From contig CAJNDT010005921.1 in NCBI GenBank assembly GCA_905221615.1, positions 260,501-324,500 of the forward strand: a stretch of DNA of 64,000 bases, in the 5' to 3' direction. Below are positions 11,587 through 23,524 of this stretch, one piece after another. A program made the translations under genes and the position numbers. Numbering within the stretch: the stretch's first letter is position 1; each line of letters begins with the position of its first letter. The DNA comes from Symbiodinium sp. CCMP2592. Lineage: Eukaryota; Sar; Dinophyceae; Suessiales; Symbiodiniaceae. The notes under the pieces were generated by a model. The model was not told where the DNA came from. It saw nothing but the letters and a program-made list of their open reading frames with translations, and did not search any database.

Positions 11587-14400
11587 TCAGGTTCTCAGAG
11601 CTGAGAGAGCTCTTTGGCTCTGCACTGGCGTTACACCATCAAAAACTGCCTGTAGACTCATGGCCTGTAGCCTACTGTCGCCGCTTCTTCTGGTAGCTTC
11701 ACTCGTCGCCCTGTTAGCAACTGCACAATGGGCTTGGATGTTGCCCGACTGGACACAGGTCCCAGAGCATGCTTTTAAAGGCCTTCTGGCTGTCCAGTGA
11801 AAACTTCCAGAAACACATGCAGTCTGCAGCTTAACTGTAGCTTGCAGCCCAAGCTTTGCCATCCCTCCAACGGAGGAGGTCAGATGGTGAGCCACTTTGA
11901 TGTATCGGCTAAGAGCCACCAGTTGTTGGACGTTGGTTTGCAGGTCCAGCTGTTGGAAAACTCGATCTGCATCCACTCGCCCCAGACCCACAAAAGCGGC
12001 ATGACTTTTATTTTTGGGTGTTCGTGTTTAGGAAATATAGAAAGTAAACAAAGTGATTTCTGTATCTTGCTGCAGCAAGACTGAGGCTTTCTCAGCCTCC
12101 AGCCACACCACTGCTTTTCTGAAATGCCTGGAGCATGGCTGCCAAGATGCCACTGGCCAAGCCATCACCGTGCCCAGAACGGAGCCAGTTTGGGAAGCCT
12201 TCCACAGTTCTTCCAAGTCGGAGCCAACTCTGGCAATGCGATTGGCAGAGCCACCATGCAGCGAGTTAGAAGCAGCCTGCAGCATCGCAGCCCAACTCCA
12301 GCTGAACCACTTGGAATCTGCGATCAAGCAGATTACTTCCGGGGAGGTGGGATGCAGGCCAGTTTGGCCAGCCTCGGCCACTTGGTATGCTGGCGGCCAA
12401 GGAGCCCCACTGCTCCGTTTTTTGGCGCAATTCGGCTCCATGTTTGGAACCACGCTCATGTTGGGACAAGAGTTTACGAAGACTCTTGCCCGCATGAGTT
12501 TCCAAGAGGCCAGAAACTCTCCTGCTCACCAGGACAGCCATCGGGACTCACGTCCCAGAAAAACAATGACGGGTTCGCCAAGTTGTTGACCAAGTCGGAT
12601 TTCCAGAGGCTTTGCACTCCAGCTGCACTGGACCAAGTCAAGGCACCTTTGGAAGACCAAATCTGCTTGTGGGCACCGCCGTCTGCCAGACATGTGGCCC
12701 ACCGGAAATGAGCCGGACATCGAAACCTGGGCTGGGGATTTCGTAAAAACCCTGCTAGTGGTTCCACGTGGGCATTGGCGAAAATGGTTTCCAAGGTCTT
12801 GGACATAATCTGGCAGATGCCGCTCTGGACCTGGCTGGCGAAGTTGGACCTTTCAAGGGAGATGGTCAGCCAGAGGTCCTCGTGGTGGAGGAATGAATAG
12901 GTTCCCTGAAGCTGGCGTAAATGGCCCAAAATTTACGTTGGGCAGGTCCTAAGACGTTTCCTGGTATTACTTCATCTGCATAAAGTATAAGTTGCCATGG
13001 CTTGGAGACGGATGATGGCTTGGCTCGGTGCTTCCTTTGGACCAGATCATGGAAGCTTCCACCCATCTGGAAAAGACTGGCCAGGTAAACCAAGAGGTTG
13101 GCAAAGTACATGGTGACTTTGGCGCCACCATCGGTTGTGACCTCTGCTTCTTGGATCAAGGACCCAGTGGCCCACCATGGCAGCTCTGTAGAAGCTCCTC
13201 CCTGGCTTTCCGCTGGTCATTGGAAGAGCTCTTTTCTTGGAGGCCTTGCTCCTTGGCGACTTCCACAAAAGCAGCCAGTCCACTTTGGGAGTGACCTGGC
13301 AAAGCGGCTTTGAAAGTAAGAAGCTGCTGCAGTTTGCTTCTTTGTCTTGGAGGTTCCATGGCCACAAATGGCTGGAAGGTGGTTTAAATAACAGAAACAC
13401 AGCATGGCAATTGGTCTTCCAGCAGACTTGTAGCTGGGGAGCGATTGTATATATGTGGCAGTGCGATGGAAAGATGTCCGTTTAACGCTGCGATAATTGG
13501 TCTTTCAAGCACATGTGGAGCAAAAATGCTCGCCCATGCACAGAAGAATGGCCGGCCATATGGCTTCTGCAGAAACATGCATGCTGCGGGAATCGGCGCT
13601 TTTTTCCCCTGCTCGCCACGACGTCTTGCAGTCCCTGCCTTTGCATGGCTTGTTGCTACGCTGCTACTCTGCACCTGGGTGGTGGCGGTGCTCCCTGCAA
13701 AAACCTTGCTCGGCAGTGGCTGCCTGGGAGTCTGGCTAGATGTGATGTGGCCTACTTACTACTTTTTTGGCTTTCTTTTTGGTTATGGTTTTTTTCTTGG
13801 CCATGTATTCCCTCCATGCCTGGTTACCTTTTAAGCCGAAGGCCTTGGAAGATTGGGTCAACACATATGGAGCATCCTTTGGAATTTCCACGGCATCTTT
13901 TGCAGCCGTAAATGGTGGTCCCCGCCGCTTTGGGCGGGGCCGCAGCAGCTGGCTTCTTCATGGACTTGTCTGCTCCAGAGTCTTCTTCTGGTCCTGCCAT
14001 GCTTCAACAATGCACAAAACATGTGTTGGAGTTCAAATCCCTAAAGCAAAGCTGTCCTTGGGAGACTGCTGGTTCTCTGCGGGCTCTGTGGCTGACGCAG
14101 TCTCCGTGGCAGCAGTGTCCGTGGGTGGCTTGGTCTCTTCGGCCTCGACAGCTGCAGTCGATGGGGAGGGTGCTGGTGGCAGCCATGGCAAAACCTGGTT
14201 GCAGGGTGCGGCTGCGACCCTCTTGATAAATTGCCGAAAGACTGCAGTGGTGCCGGCGACTGGGACTGGGGCTGCTGGCTGTACTTCAGCTTGAGCATGG
14301 CCAGCTCCTCTTCGAACGTCATGGCTTGCGGTGGCCGGTGGCCGCTTCCTTGTGCTCCGGGTATGGTTGGCCGCCAAGGAGCCATGGGTGTTCCGCAATG
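11587..14400 (-). pseudogene. Decayed copy of Symbiodinium-type repetitive protein family (N-terminal and middle part)
   Basis: Minus-strand blocks appear in the expected order but in different frames. An N-terminal block (MTFEEELAMLKLKYSQQ) starts near 14320. A Lys/Ala-rich part with YGCKRCRGNSKGC lies near 13860-13910 and a KKKTITKKK run near 13770. KPWQLILYADEVIPGNVL lies near 12945-13005. A block containing LWLTISLERSNF is near 12860 and LADGGAHKQIW near 12655-12690. I recognise these as hallmarks of a very abundant, functionally uncharacterised Symbiodiniaceae protein family, probably mobile. Frame changes and stops separate the blocks, so I call it dead or heavily interrupted. The part from about 12500 to 11587 is poorly matched. 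Confidence 0.6.
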
Positions 14401-15480
14401 GCACCTTGCTTTGCAAGTATGGCTGCTTTAAAAACAAACAATTACAAGCATGAGACATGTGGCTGCAAAACATTGCTCTTCATGCAAGCCGAGAGCCTTC
14501 TTCAGCCATGGCGCCATACAGGGCTCCTGGCCCAGTGGCTTCTCCGTGGGGTAAGCCTTGGTCAGCCACACTGCTCCCATCTCGTTGGGGTTGGCTGGGT
14601 AGGTGGCCCCGGGCAAGCTGTTGCTGGCAAAGCTTGCAAAACCACTGCAAAGTCGGCAACGGCACAGTTCACGAGTCTGGGCCGAGGCATGGCTTGCCTT
14701 GGCCAGATTGGACCATCAACATGAGGCTTTGGACCCCCGTGGCTTTGAGCCGCTTGGCCAAGACCTGCAACTGGTCCGTCTGGGTCATGTAATTTGTCAA
14801 AGCTGTCCAGTGTGAGTGGGTCAAGTGTGGCGCCAAGTGGGGCACTGTCTGGCCGGAGTTCACGAGCTTCAAGTGAGAGCCCTGGCTCGTGCTCAAGTTC
14901 TGGATGGTATCCAACATGCCACTTTTCATGGCCTCACAGAAGTGGAAGACTGGGCCTTGGCCAACAATAACTGGCAGATGGCTTCGGAGGCAGGACTGGT
15001 AGCTCTTCAGCTTTGTGCTAAGTGGAAGGGCCATTAGGGGGATGCGGTTGGATATACTTGGGTGCAAAGGTGGGGCGGAGGGTGCGAAGGACACCGGCGG
15101 TCAGTGGAGATGGTGGTCTGTGGATATGGCAGTGGCGGGCCAGTGAAGCAAAGCTGCTGGGCGGAGGCTGGGTGGTGTGCAGGTGGGGTTGGAGGGCCGT
15201 GGCCCAAAAGGGAGGTTGGTTCTTGTTGGGTTGGCGGGCTGGGCTGTGGCATGGGCAGCTGGGAGAGGAAAGGCCAGGAGAAAACCGGTGTCAAGGTCGG
15301 TTTGGCAGAGCCTGTCCACGGCAGGGCTGGCCTGGGGGCTGGTGGTTGGCTGGGATCTTCTGGGAAGGATCACCCCCCCCGCGACGTCGGTGGCGTCGTC
15401 CATGCCGCTGAAAGTGGCCTTAAAAATGGGAAATTGGAAGATTATGATGGTGCTATGTTTGGAAACTTATACATGGTGGA
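14400..15480. other. Word-biased region without clear gene
   Basis: TGGC-rich on the + strand, turning strongly G-rich near 15020-15420. Reading frames on both strands are low-complexity (Trp/Gly/Arg or Pro/Ser/His). It may be remains of the neighbouring element family; I see no diagnostic block. Confidence 0.45.
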
Positions 15481-15625
15481 TTTGGGTTAAATTCAAATAT
15501 TGAATCTAATTATGGATTATTCTATTTTGAATTCAAAAGATGAAACTATCTGTTGAATTCAAAATTTGAATCTATCTCAATATATCTGTCTGATAGTTGA
15601 ATTCAAAGTTTGAATCTATGTATTT
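15480..15625. repeat. AT-rich palindromic TTGAATTCAAA repeats
   Basis: TTGAATTCAAA recurs three times (about 15528, 15553 and 15597), each followed by TTGAATCTA or a related sequence. The core is a perfect palindrome. Confidence 0.75.
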
Positions 15626-15896
15626 GAAGCTTCAGTGTGGATGTGGTGCCGAAGCATGCTTCCTACAGCTGTGGGCCATGGAACTGGGCACGGCAATGAG
15701 CGATGGTTCCTGCGCGGAAAGGCCATGTGGCACTGGAAAAGCATATGCAAAAGCCACTGGGCAGCTTGGTCTGCAGTGCTACAGCTTCCTGGAACAGCCA
15801 CGTAGCAGGCTTGGAGAAGCTTGTTTCGAACTCTAAGTCTCGGAAGATTAGGCTTCAGGATTTGGGTTTTGGGTTGGTGGGTTTAGGATCTATTGT

Positions 15897-15985
15897 TTCA
15901 ACCCTCAACACTCAACCCTAAACCCTTAAACCCCTAAACCCTAAACCCTAAACCTTAAACCCTTAGCCCTATATAAACCCTTAAA
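15897..15985. repeat. Interstitial telomere-like (CCCTAAA) tract
   Basis: Degenerate CCCTAAA/CCCTTAAA units, including three perfect ones in a row near 15935-15955. CCCTAAA/TTTAGGG is the plant-type telomere unit, also reported for dinoflagellates. Immediately upstream the sequence is TTAGGATTTGGGTTTTGGG, a TTTAGGG-like stretch of opposite sense, so the tract may be an inverted pair. Confidence 0.75.
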
Positions 15986-16179
15986 CAATGCCATGGCTGC
16001 TTCTGCTTTGGTTTACACTGGAAACCTGGAAGCGCTCCTTTTTTTGCCTGGGTGGACCTCGTCCTGCTGCATGCCAGGAGGGAGGGTCGCACCATATGCC
16101 ACCCTCCCTCAGGCTCACCAACCAATGTTGTCCACACGTGGAACAATGGATGAGCTGGTAAACTCGGTGGAGAAACACT

Positions 16180-17100
16180 TGGCTAAATTCACAGCCAGTG
16201 CATCTCAGCACCAGGTGGGGGCCAATGGCCGTTCCATGGCCCACCTGGTCCAAGGTGGGCAAGCCCGTGTCCGCTGGGTTTGTCAAGACCTTTGGAAGTG
16301 GCTCCATGGACAAAGCCACTCCTGCTCCACAGCTAGCTGGCTTCTTGGCAGGTCCCTTCCTTGTTGTCTTTGGTGAGGCCCTCCTTCTTGGTCTCCTTGG
16401 TGGTCTTCTTCATGGCCTTGATGGAAGGCATGGCGGCATGGCTGCCGTGGAAGGAAAGGCTGGGCGCTTATGGTGCTTGCCTCTGGGGCTGGTGTCACGT
16501 GTCGGCCAAAGTGGCAGCTGACATGAAACCAGAAATTCACATGGAAACAGTCATGGCATGCATGTGCACGTGCTATGGCCAAAGAGGCTGTTTGGAACTG
16601 GTATAGCCACAGTGGCTGAAACATGCATGGAAAGGCCAGATGGCTCACTCGTCACTCGCACTCTGCTGAGTAGTGGCTGCCTGGCGGTGGCCGCCTTCAA
16701 AATTAACCATGGCTGTTGCATGGAAGTGGCCCTCACATGGCACTGGCTTCACCGTCGCCAATGGATGCCATGGTGGACTTGGTCCAGCGTGCTCGCAGAC
16801 CACACACTTGGCCCGGTGGTAAAGCTTTCACAGGAGCTCCGGCTCTTGGCACAGCTGGAACACTTCACCAGCAAATGGTAGCCTGAGCAGCTTCTGGGTC
16901 TGGCACCTGGTCCCAGTCTGGGATCTCCGTCAGCTGGCTTCGCCTTGGCAGCCGCCTTGGGTGTCGCCTTGGCCGTGTTTCCCATGGCTGGAAAAGTGGA
17001 AGGGCCAGATTGGCGGGTGCTTGCCACAAAAAAGGCTGCGGATGTTGGATGTTGCAAACATGAGCACCACTGGCATGCACCGACATCTCTCATAAAAGAA
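16180..17100 (-). pseudogene. Further fragments of the same repetitive family, minus strand
   Basis: The minus strand shows Lys/Thr-rich N-terminal-like pieces near 16360-16440 (KAMKKTTKETKKEG) and at 17020-16900 (MGNTAKATPKAAAKAKPADG, start near 17016). These resemble the basic N-termini of the family seen at 11.6-14.4 kb. No long intact frame links them. The word TGGC stays about eight-fold enriched on the + strand (about ten in 16201-16500 by hand). Confidence 0.4.
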
Positions 17101-17124
17101 TATGGAAAAATCTTGGTGGTGTGG

Positions 17125-17200
17125 AATATCTATATATATCTATATATCTATATATATATATATATCTATATATATCTATATATATATATATTTATTTCTT
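17125..17200. repeat. (TA)n / TATC microsatellite
   Basis: Alternating TATATATCTATATATC units, then pure TA. Confidence 0.9.
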
Positions 17201-17599
17201 GTGTGCTATATATTATATACTTATTTACACGGTCTATGCTAAAACAACATACAGGCTAAACCTTCCCACGTGTGGAAATGTTGATAGTATCGAAAGCTTC
17301 ATATTCACATCTACAAATCTGCTTATGTTTGATTTAGAAACAAAATACACATGTGTCTTCCTTCACCAAAAAAAGGAACAGCCAAATGGCTTGCATGCTG
17401 CAATGGTGGAAAAGCCAAATGGCTTGCATGGTGCAATGAACTGGCGCAGCCAAGCAGGCTTGATGACACACGGACTAAGACCTTGCATGCTCCAGCTGCA
17501 ATCCTTCTTTTTCCCGCACACTGCCGCAGAGGAAGAGTCTGGCTGCAGTGGAAGAGTTTCGTGGCAACGTGGCCGCTGTTGGGCCAAGAAGGGCCTCTG

Positions 17600-19180
17600 C
17601 TATGGCTTCACTTAGTCACCGCCCTGGGTGGCCTCCAAGTGGAATACCAGACTTGGTCCAACTGGCAATAGCATTGCCAGAACCACAAACAGCGGACCGT
17701 AAAATGGTACAATTAAGACGTCCGGTTCGCAAAAGTTGGGCCGAGAGCTCTGGTTCTCAGTGTGGTGCATGAACCTGTTGGAGAGAGCAAACGGAATGGG
17801 TCCTGGCAACCCTGGCATCTGGGCCGGATACATGGCCCTCGTGACATCGGTGGCCACAGCGGGCTCCTGGGCCGTGTCCTGCATGGCTTCGGTGGAGACG
17901 TCCTGGCCGGAGTGAGACAATGTGGCATGGCCACCTGGCAGCTGGCAGCTCCATGTGGCTCCTAAACCCAAATCCTGCAATGCATCCACGTATAGCTCGG
18001 GCTTTTCCTGTCTGGCAAAACTGGAGCCGTCAAAACTCCTCTTGCACCTCTTCTGCAAAGATGGCTTCGGCTCAGTGGCCCTCAAGGCTCTGGCTGCAGT
18101 CGCTGCTCTGGAAATGCAGCTGCACTCACTTGGTCTTGGCTTTCTTCTTGGCCGATGCTGCTGGCTCGTCTGCAGCTGGCTCCTTCTCGCGCAACAGCAT
18201 GGTTCCTCCTTGGACTCGGACATGGTTGTGCAGGATTGGGATTGTGGCCGGTCCCTGCTTCACGGTGGTCCACTGCATGTTGGCCGCTGGACCATCGCCT
18301 GTCTTGACCCAGTGGCATGGGACAATGCATCCCTCCACATCCTGCTTCCAGCAACCAACGGTCCACTCTGCACCGAAGGCTTGGACCGTCAGCCTGGCCG
18401 TGGGCTTTCGCCTGGTCCGTCTTGGCCTTGGTGACTGGCCCCAGTGGCACGAGCTTCAGCTTCTTGACCTGGGTGGTCTTCCTGGCAAACAATGCTTGGG
18501 GGAAGCGAAGCCGAGAAGCTCCTGGTCCTGGCAAGAGTGCTTCTGGTAGGCCTCGTGCAAGGCCAAAACCACTTGGGCTTTGTGGTGCTCTGTGGGAAAG
18601 CCTTGGCAACCTGGCCTCGTCTGCCAGACTTGGCATCCGCTGCTTGGACACCCTCCATTTCTTCAAGTCGCTCTCTTCTGGCAACAGAATGGGACGGTGA
18701 ACCATGGTTGCCCCCTCGTTGGCCACCTCCAACAGCTCGAATACCTTGGCCCCGTGCTCCTTGGGAAGGCAAAACCTTGGCTGAGCAATTGCAAAAAGAT
18801 TTATAACACGAAACGGCATGCACGAACAAAAGCACGTGCATGAACTCGCAACCCAGGCACAGCTCGCTCACCTTGATGTGGCTGTTCTGCAGCAGCAGGC
18901 CTGGTACGGCTGGGCCTGGGCCGCATCCTCAACCTTGGCTGTCTCACTGGAGGCCGCCTGGCTTGGGGTGCCCGCGCCCGACACCTCCTTGGTGAAATTG
19001 TCCAGGATCTCTGGCAAGCTCTCGAAGCTCAGCTGGTCTGGGGCATGCTTCTGCTTCTTCACAATGAAAAGGATGGTCCTCAGACAAAGCTTGCATAGCA
19101 TCTGTAGAGATGGAGTGTCCTCTTCTGGTTCTCCGCAGTGGCCGCAGGCAGCTGGCTGGATCAGCTTCCAGCAGTCCGCC
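17600..19180 (-). pseudogene. Probable element remains, minus strand
   Basis: Minus-strand frames at 18819-18082, 18338-18126 and 18223-17612 overlap and switch. One (start 18338) ends in a basic run (SAKKKAKTK). Another near 19150-18950 has a Cys pattern CGHC...CKLC that could bind zinc. None matches a family I can name with confidence. TGGC/GGCC words remain enriched on +, as in the neighbouring minus-oriented copy. It could instead be a multi-exon gene whose splicing I cannot resolve. Confidence 0.35.
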
Positions 19181-19189
19181 AGCATGGCC

Positions 19190-20382
19190 TCCCCTGATTC
19201 TGGTACCAAATTCCAATTTTGCATATTATGCGCCAACATCCACTCAGGACCACCCACAGGCGACAACCAGGACATCATGGACCATCGCACCGCCAAATAC
19301 AGCCAATTGGTTTTGACCACTGATGAATGAAGACGTCATCCAGTCCTACCACAGATTAAACTGATTAAACGAAAGGCGAGCCACGTGCAGGACCAAAGCA
19401 GAAGTCTCGCATTGGCAACAAGCCACCGTTGGACCTGGAACCCCCAGGCCTTGCTCCTGAACCAGACTTTGTTGGCCAAGAACCAGGTGAAGCCAGTCAG
19501 CCAGTTCTGCCATGACTGGATGCACGGCATTCTGCAAGGAGCGGCCCCAGTCGTGCTGTTCCAGAGCTTCCAATCCATCTCTGAGCACTACAACATTTGG
19601 GAGGCCATGGGCCCATACATAAGCCTGACATAAGCATGTGGAACTTTCCAGGTGCTTCCAAGGCCGGTCACTTGGCTGGTTTGTTCGACACCAGCAAGGT
19701 CGCCAAGTACAAGAGCAGCCAGAAGTTCAGTTGCCAAGCTTCGGACCTGCTAGGGCTTTATCCAGTCATTCGCCATTTTTTGCACACGGTTGTTGTGGCA
19801 AGCGGAACCTGCCCAGAGGCTTGCCAAGCTTTCCTGAGCCAGGCCTGCTTGATAGACCAGGTTCACGAAGGGGTCATGTATGGGGCCACCACCAGAGCCA
19901 GCCTTCTGAAGGCTGCGGAAGAGTCCATCCAGAGCTTCCAGCAGGCAAACTTCGACGTGCCATTGATGAGGAAATGACATTGGCTGCTCCACTTGCCGGA
20001 TATTCTCCAACGGCATGGCTGCCTGCCATCCACGTTTACGAGCGAACGAAAGCACAAGACCATTTCTGCTTTCGCCACAAGGCTCCAGAAAACCGCCGCC
20101 TTCGAGATCCACTTGCTGAACCAGGTGCTCGCAACCGAGATCACCACTTTGACACAGGCCGGGCTGTTTCGCCATTTGGAGCTTGGAAGCGACAAAGCCA
20201 CACTCGTCCAACGTTGGAGGCCAACAGAGACACAGAAGACAAAGCAGTTCGCCAAGTGCTCCATCACCAACGAGCAAGGCTTCGTGTCCATGGACTCCTT
20301 GCAGTACCCACTGGTGTACAGCAAGACCACAGAGAGCGAGGCCACTGTGCTGCTACCGTACCAAGTGTACCACAGGCATTGA
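19190..20382 (+). pseudogene. Decayed copy of the same family, C-terminal half, plus strand
   Basis: Ordered family blocks are read on +. FQFCILCANI lies near 19210-19240. A frame change follows near 19330, then NEDVIQSYHRLN and CRTKAEVSHWQQAT at 19328-19430. After another frame change come TWNPQALLLNQTLL and KPVSQFCHDWMHG near 19435-19530, SQKFSCQASDLLGLYP near 19718-19765 and HGCLPSTFTSERKHK near 20010-20060. An in-frame TGA at 19975 interrupts the last part. The final segment runs to a stop at 20380-20382. In the intact family these blocks follow the LADGGAHK block, which here is found only on the minus strand at 12.7 kb. The copy is dead by at least four lesions unless some are introns. 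Confidence 0.65.
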
Positions 20383-20700
20383 AAAAGCAGTGCCTCTCAC
20401 TCCGCCGCAAGGCTATACCACATGCACATGACATGTCCAGCCCTATATGGCCATGCACCACAGCCTGCCCATGCAGGCCATTGAGACGTATTTTTGCTTT
20501 AGATTTGTTCGACAAGGTACATGTTTTATATACTTGATTTCCGATACCAGTGTTTATGCTCCAGTGATTGTCTTCTCATATCAGACTCCTAAACCTTAAT
20601 GCCAAAACACAAAAGTTTAAATCTACAAGTTTGATGTTTATAATTTAAGCTAATTCCACCCAATTTTTTAGCTAACTAACATAACTATGTTAACTACTTA
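20383..20700. other. AT-rich spacer
   Basis: AT-rich from about 20500, with no gene or repeat recognised. It separates the family remnant from the reverse-transcriptase copy. Confidence 0.5.
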
Positions 20701-20719
20701 TAAAACAACTAGGATTCCA

Positions 20720-21956
20720 AGTGGGGACCCACACGCACGCTCCGCCGACCCAAGGGCGCCCTGCGGCGAGCGCAGGCGCCTTTGCGTCAGACCTCGGTGC
20801 CGAGTTGAAACGGCGAGTATACACGTTACAAAGCTCGCCCGGGGAGCTTTACGCCAAGCGCTACGCGCGGGGCTTGAGCTGTTCCTCCTGGCGCCGCGCA
20901 TGTTGTTGTACCGTGAGCGAGGCCAAACGCGGGTCCCACCACAAGAGTTAACAAGGCGCGTTGACCATTTGTGGCAGGACCGCTGGGACGAGCTTCTTTG
21001 CAAGGCCGCTGAGGCCGCCCCAACCGGAGCCCCAGCAGCAACGTTGCCGCGTGCCAGCACCAACTCGACGTGCCGGGCCCTCCACCGCCTCCGACGCCTC
21101 GGACGCACAGCGGCGGGCCGAGCGGGTTGTCGCACTGGCACATCTGGGTGAACTGTCTGCCGCTGGGGCAGCTCTTGAGGCTTCCCCGCTCGCCCCTGCC
21201 ACCGACGAGACATTTGCAGTTTTGCACGACCCTTCCAAACAACCCCAAACACGCCAAGTGCCACTCCCGGAATGGCTCCCCAGCTTTTCCCCAAAGAACG
21301 GGCATATGGCACTTGATGCGGGTAAATTCTTTGGCAACCTGCGTGGGGCCCGGCGGGGAGCAACATTTGCGTACATAACTTGACGACGAAACCTGCTCCG
21401 ATCTACTCCTGAATGCCGCCCAACTCTTCGCCGCAGGACGTTTGCCGGCGAAGGTCGTCGACGGCCTCCGTCTTGGGCGGCTGGTCGCATTGCGGAAGTT
21501 GCATGGAGGCATACGTGCCCTAGTCATGGGAGACGTCTTCCGTCGCTTAGTATCTCGGACCTTCGCCCAACAAGCATCTGACATTTTCCTGGAAGTGTGT
21601 AGCCCGTTCCAGTACGCGCTTTCCACTCGCTCCATTTGTAATTGTACCCATATTTGTATGGGCATCTATCTATGTGTTCATATGTATATCCGTATTGGCC
21701 ATGCGTGCCTCGCCGAGTGCCGACCACTCTTACCACCCCACCCCTCCGCTGGCTATGCGCGAGGCCATGACGACGCCTTCTGCAATGCCTCCTAGAGCTC
21801 TTGGGCGCAGCGGACGACGCCGGCCCTGACGATCCCTGACGTCGCTGCAGCACTCCGGCTCGAGCTCCTGCCTGCGCGTTTGGGAGGTCTGGGGTTGCAG
21901 TGCGCCAAACGCCCCGCCCCTACTGGGCCGCCTGGGCCGATGCCTTGCCCGTTCCA

Positions 21957-21987
<31 letters not shown>

Positions 21988-22021
21988 CTGGTGGTGGTGG
22001 TGGTGGTGGTGGTGGTGGTGG

Positions 22022-22061
<40 letters not shown>

Positions 22062-23001
22062 TGCTTGCGAGCCATTGCAGAGGCTGGCTGTGCGCTCGAC
22101 GGTGCCGGATGGCAAGGCCACCCTCCCTGGCACGACCTGCATGATGGCCTGCGCCCTGCACAATGCCACTTGCTTGAACCTGGCAAGAGGCGCCAGCGCT
22201 GGCAGCACCACATCTCTCGCGCTTGCTCCGCCCACTTCCGCGAGACCGAGTTGTTGCCTACCTTGCAACCCTGTGGCCAGGCCATGCCAGCCATGTTGCG
22301 TTCGCAGTCCGGGCCGCACGCAAACGCGTGGCTCGCCGCCGGTCGTTTCCGGACACGCCTCTCTTGCTGTGTATACGGGGCTACACCGCTTGGCGAGGCG
22401 TTGGGTTGCGATGTCACCTTCGTTTCGCCTCTGATTCGCGAAGGGAGGCCCCAGCCCTGTGCTGCCTCTCGCAACGGTGCTGCCATCACTGTCGCTGAAA
22501 GGCGCAGGCATGCAGCTTACCCTGAGCTGCTGCGAGCAGGACCATAGCGCGCATGCGTCCTCGCATGCGAAGTCGGAGGGCGCTGGAGTTTTGAGTCGCT
22601 TCGTGTGATCAGCCAACTCGTGCGCCTTCGAGCCGAGTGCGCCCCTGCCGCCCTGCGTCCCACGGCCAGGCAGGGTTGGATGCGCCGCTGGTGAGGCTTC
22701 TTGAGCGTAGCTTTGCAAAGCACAGTTGCTGCCACGCTGCTCGGAGGTTGGCGGTAGGTTCAGCCGAGAGGTTGCTGCCTTCTTCCGACAACTGGCCAAA
22801 GCTGGCACCCGTGAGTCGCCAGCGACGTTACGCCCGGCCGTACAACGTGCTTCGTTGCACCGTTGGACGGGCATGCTGGCGGTGGCGGCGCAACGTGCGC
22901 TGGCCCAATCAATGCTCGAGTTGCCGCTGGAGGGAGCGGACGAGTGCGACGCCGAGCCGCCTTTAAGCGACCTGCTGGCGGATATTGGCGGATGCTCGTG
23001 A
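20720..23001 (+). pseudogene. Non-LTR reverse transcriptase copy, internally deleted
   Basis: Blocks of a Symbiodinium-type non-LTR polyprotein occur in order on + but in changing frames. RAGLELFLLAPRMLL is near 20860-20910 and RVDHLWQDRWDELL near 20955-21000. GRLVALRKLHGGIRALVMGD and FRRLVSRTFAQQ run from 21475 to 21575. After FQYALSTRS (about 21625) the sequence becomes unrelated and AT-rich: the catalytic palm with its Asp-Asp motif is missing. It resumes at about 21860 with PARLGGLGLQ and YWAAWADALP, is cut by a CTG/GTG expansion, and ends with VYGATPLGEALGCDVTFVS (22368-22425), RHAAYPELLRAGP (22505-22543) and HRWTGMLAVAAQRAL (22858-22905). Without a palm it cannot be active. Confidence 0.75.
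21958..22062. repeat. CTG / GTG triplet expansion
   Basis: CTG(8), GTG(about 12) and CTG(about 12) in succession, placed within the reverse-transcriptase remnant just after its WADALPV block. It produces poly-Leu/Val, poly-Ala/Gly or poly-Ser/Thr in the various frames. Confidence 0.95.
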
Positions 23002-23524
23002 TGCTGAGGCCGTGCCCGCGAGCCGCCTCCCCGCTGCGTGACTTATGCCCTGCTGGAAGGCGGCGTGTGGGCTTCCTGACCTCCACGAATCACGTAGGAC
23101 TGGAGCGCTCCGACTGTCCGCAAACGAAAAGAGGGGTGTGTGTGTGTGTGTGTGTGTGTGTATAAAAAAAGGGAACGTTGCAAGGCACTCATTTGGGCTT
23201 GAAGAGGGTGAAAACCAGCTGGAAGCCCCGAGCACAATCTGGGCAATGGTCTCTGCGGAGCATTGGGTGTTTGTACTCTCCAACCCAAGAAAGCCAGCAC
23301 TGGGGCTAAGGGATTCCGCCTCGTCCTGGAGGTGCGAGAAAAAAACCTTGGATTGTACTATCATACTGGATCATATGGCATTGTATGGCAGGAAACGTGA
23401 TTGTTTCCGGAACGAAGATCCTAGATTGCAGTCATGGACACTTTTTTTCTTTGTTCCATTGGCCTGGTTGCATTGAATTCTTGTTTTTTTCCCTGCACCT
23501 TTTGGACAACTGCAAAACGAGACG
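23002..23524. other. Junction of two facing RT copies with a (GT)n tract
   Basis: A (GT)n microsatellite lies at about 23137-23161, followed by an A-rich tract (TATAAAAAAAGG). No gene is seen. It separates the 3' ends of the plus and minus reverse-transcriptase remnants. Confidence 0.7.

Noticed and set aside
21792..22874. 360-codon minus frame with poly-Ser/Thr
   Set aside because: Shadow of the plus-strand reverse-transcriptase remnant and its CTG/GTG expansion; conserved motifs are read on +.
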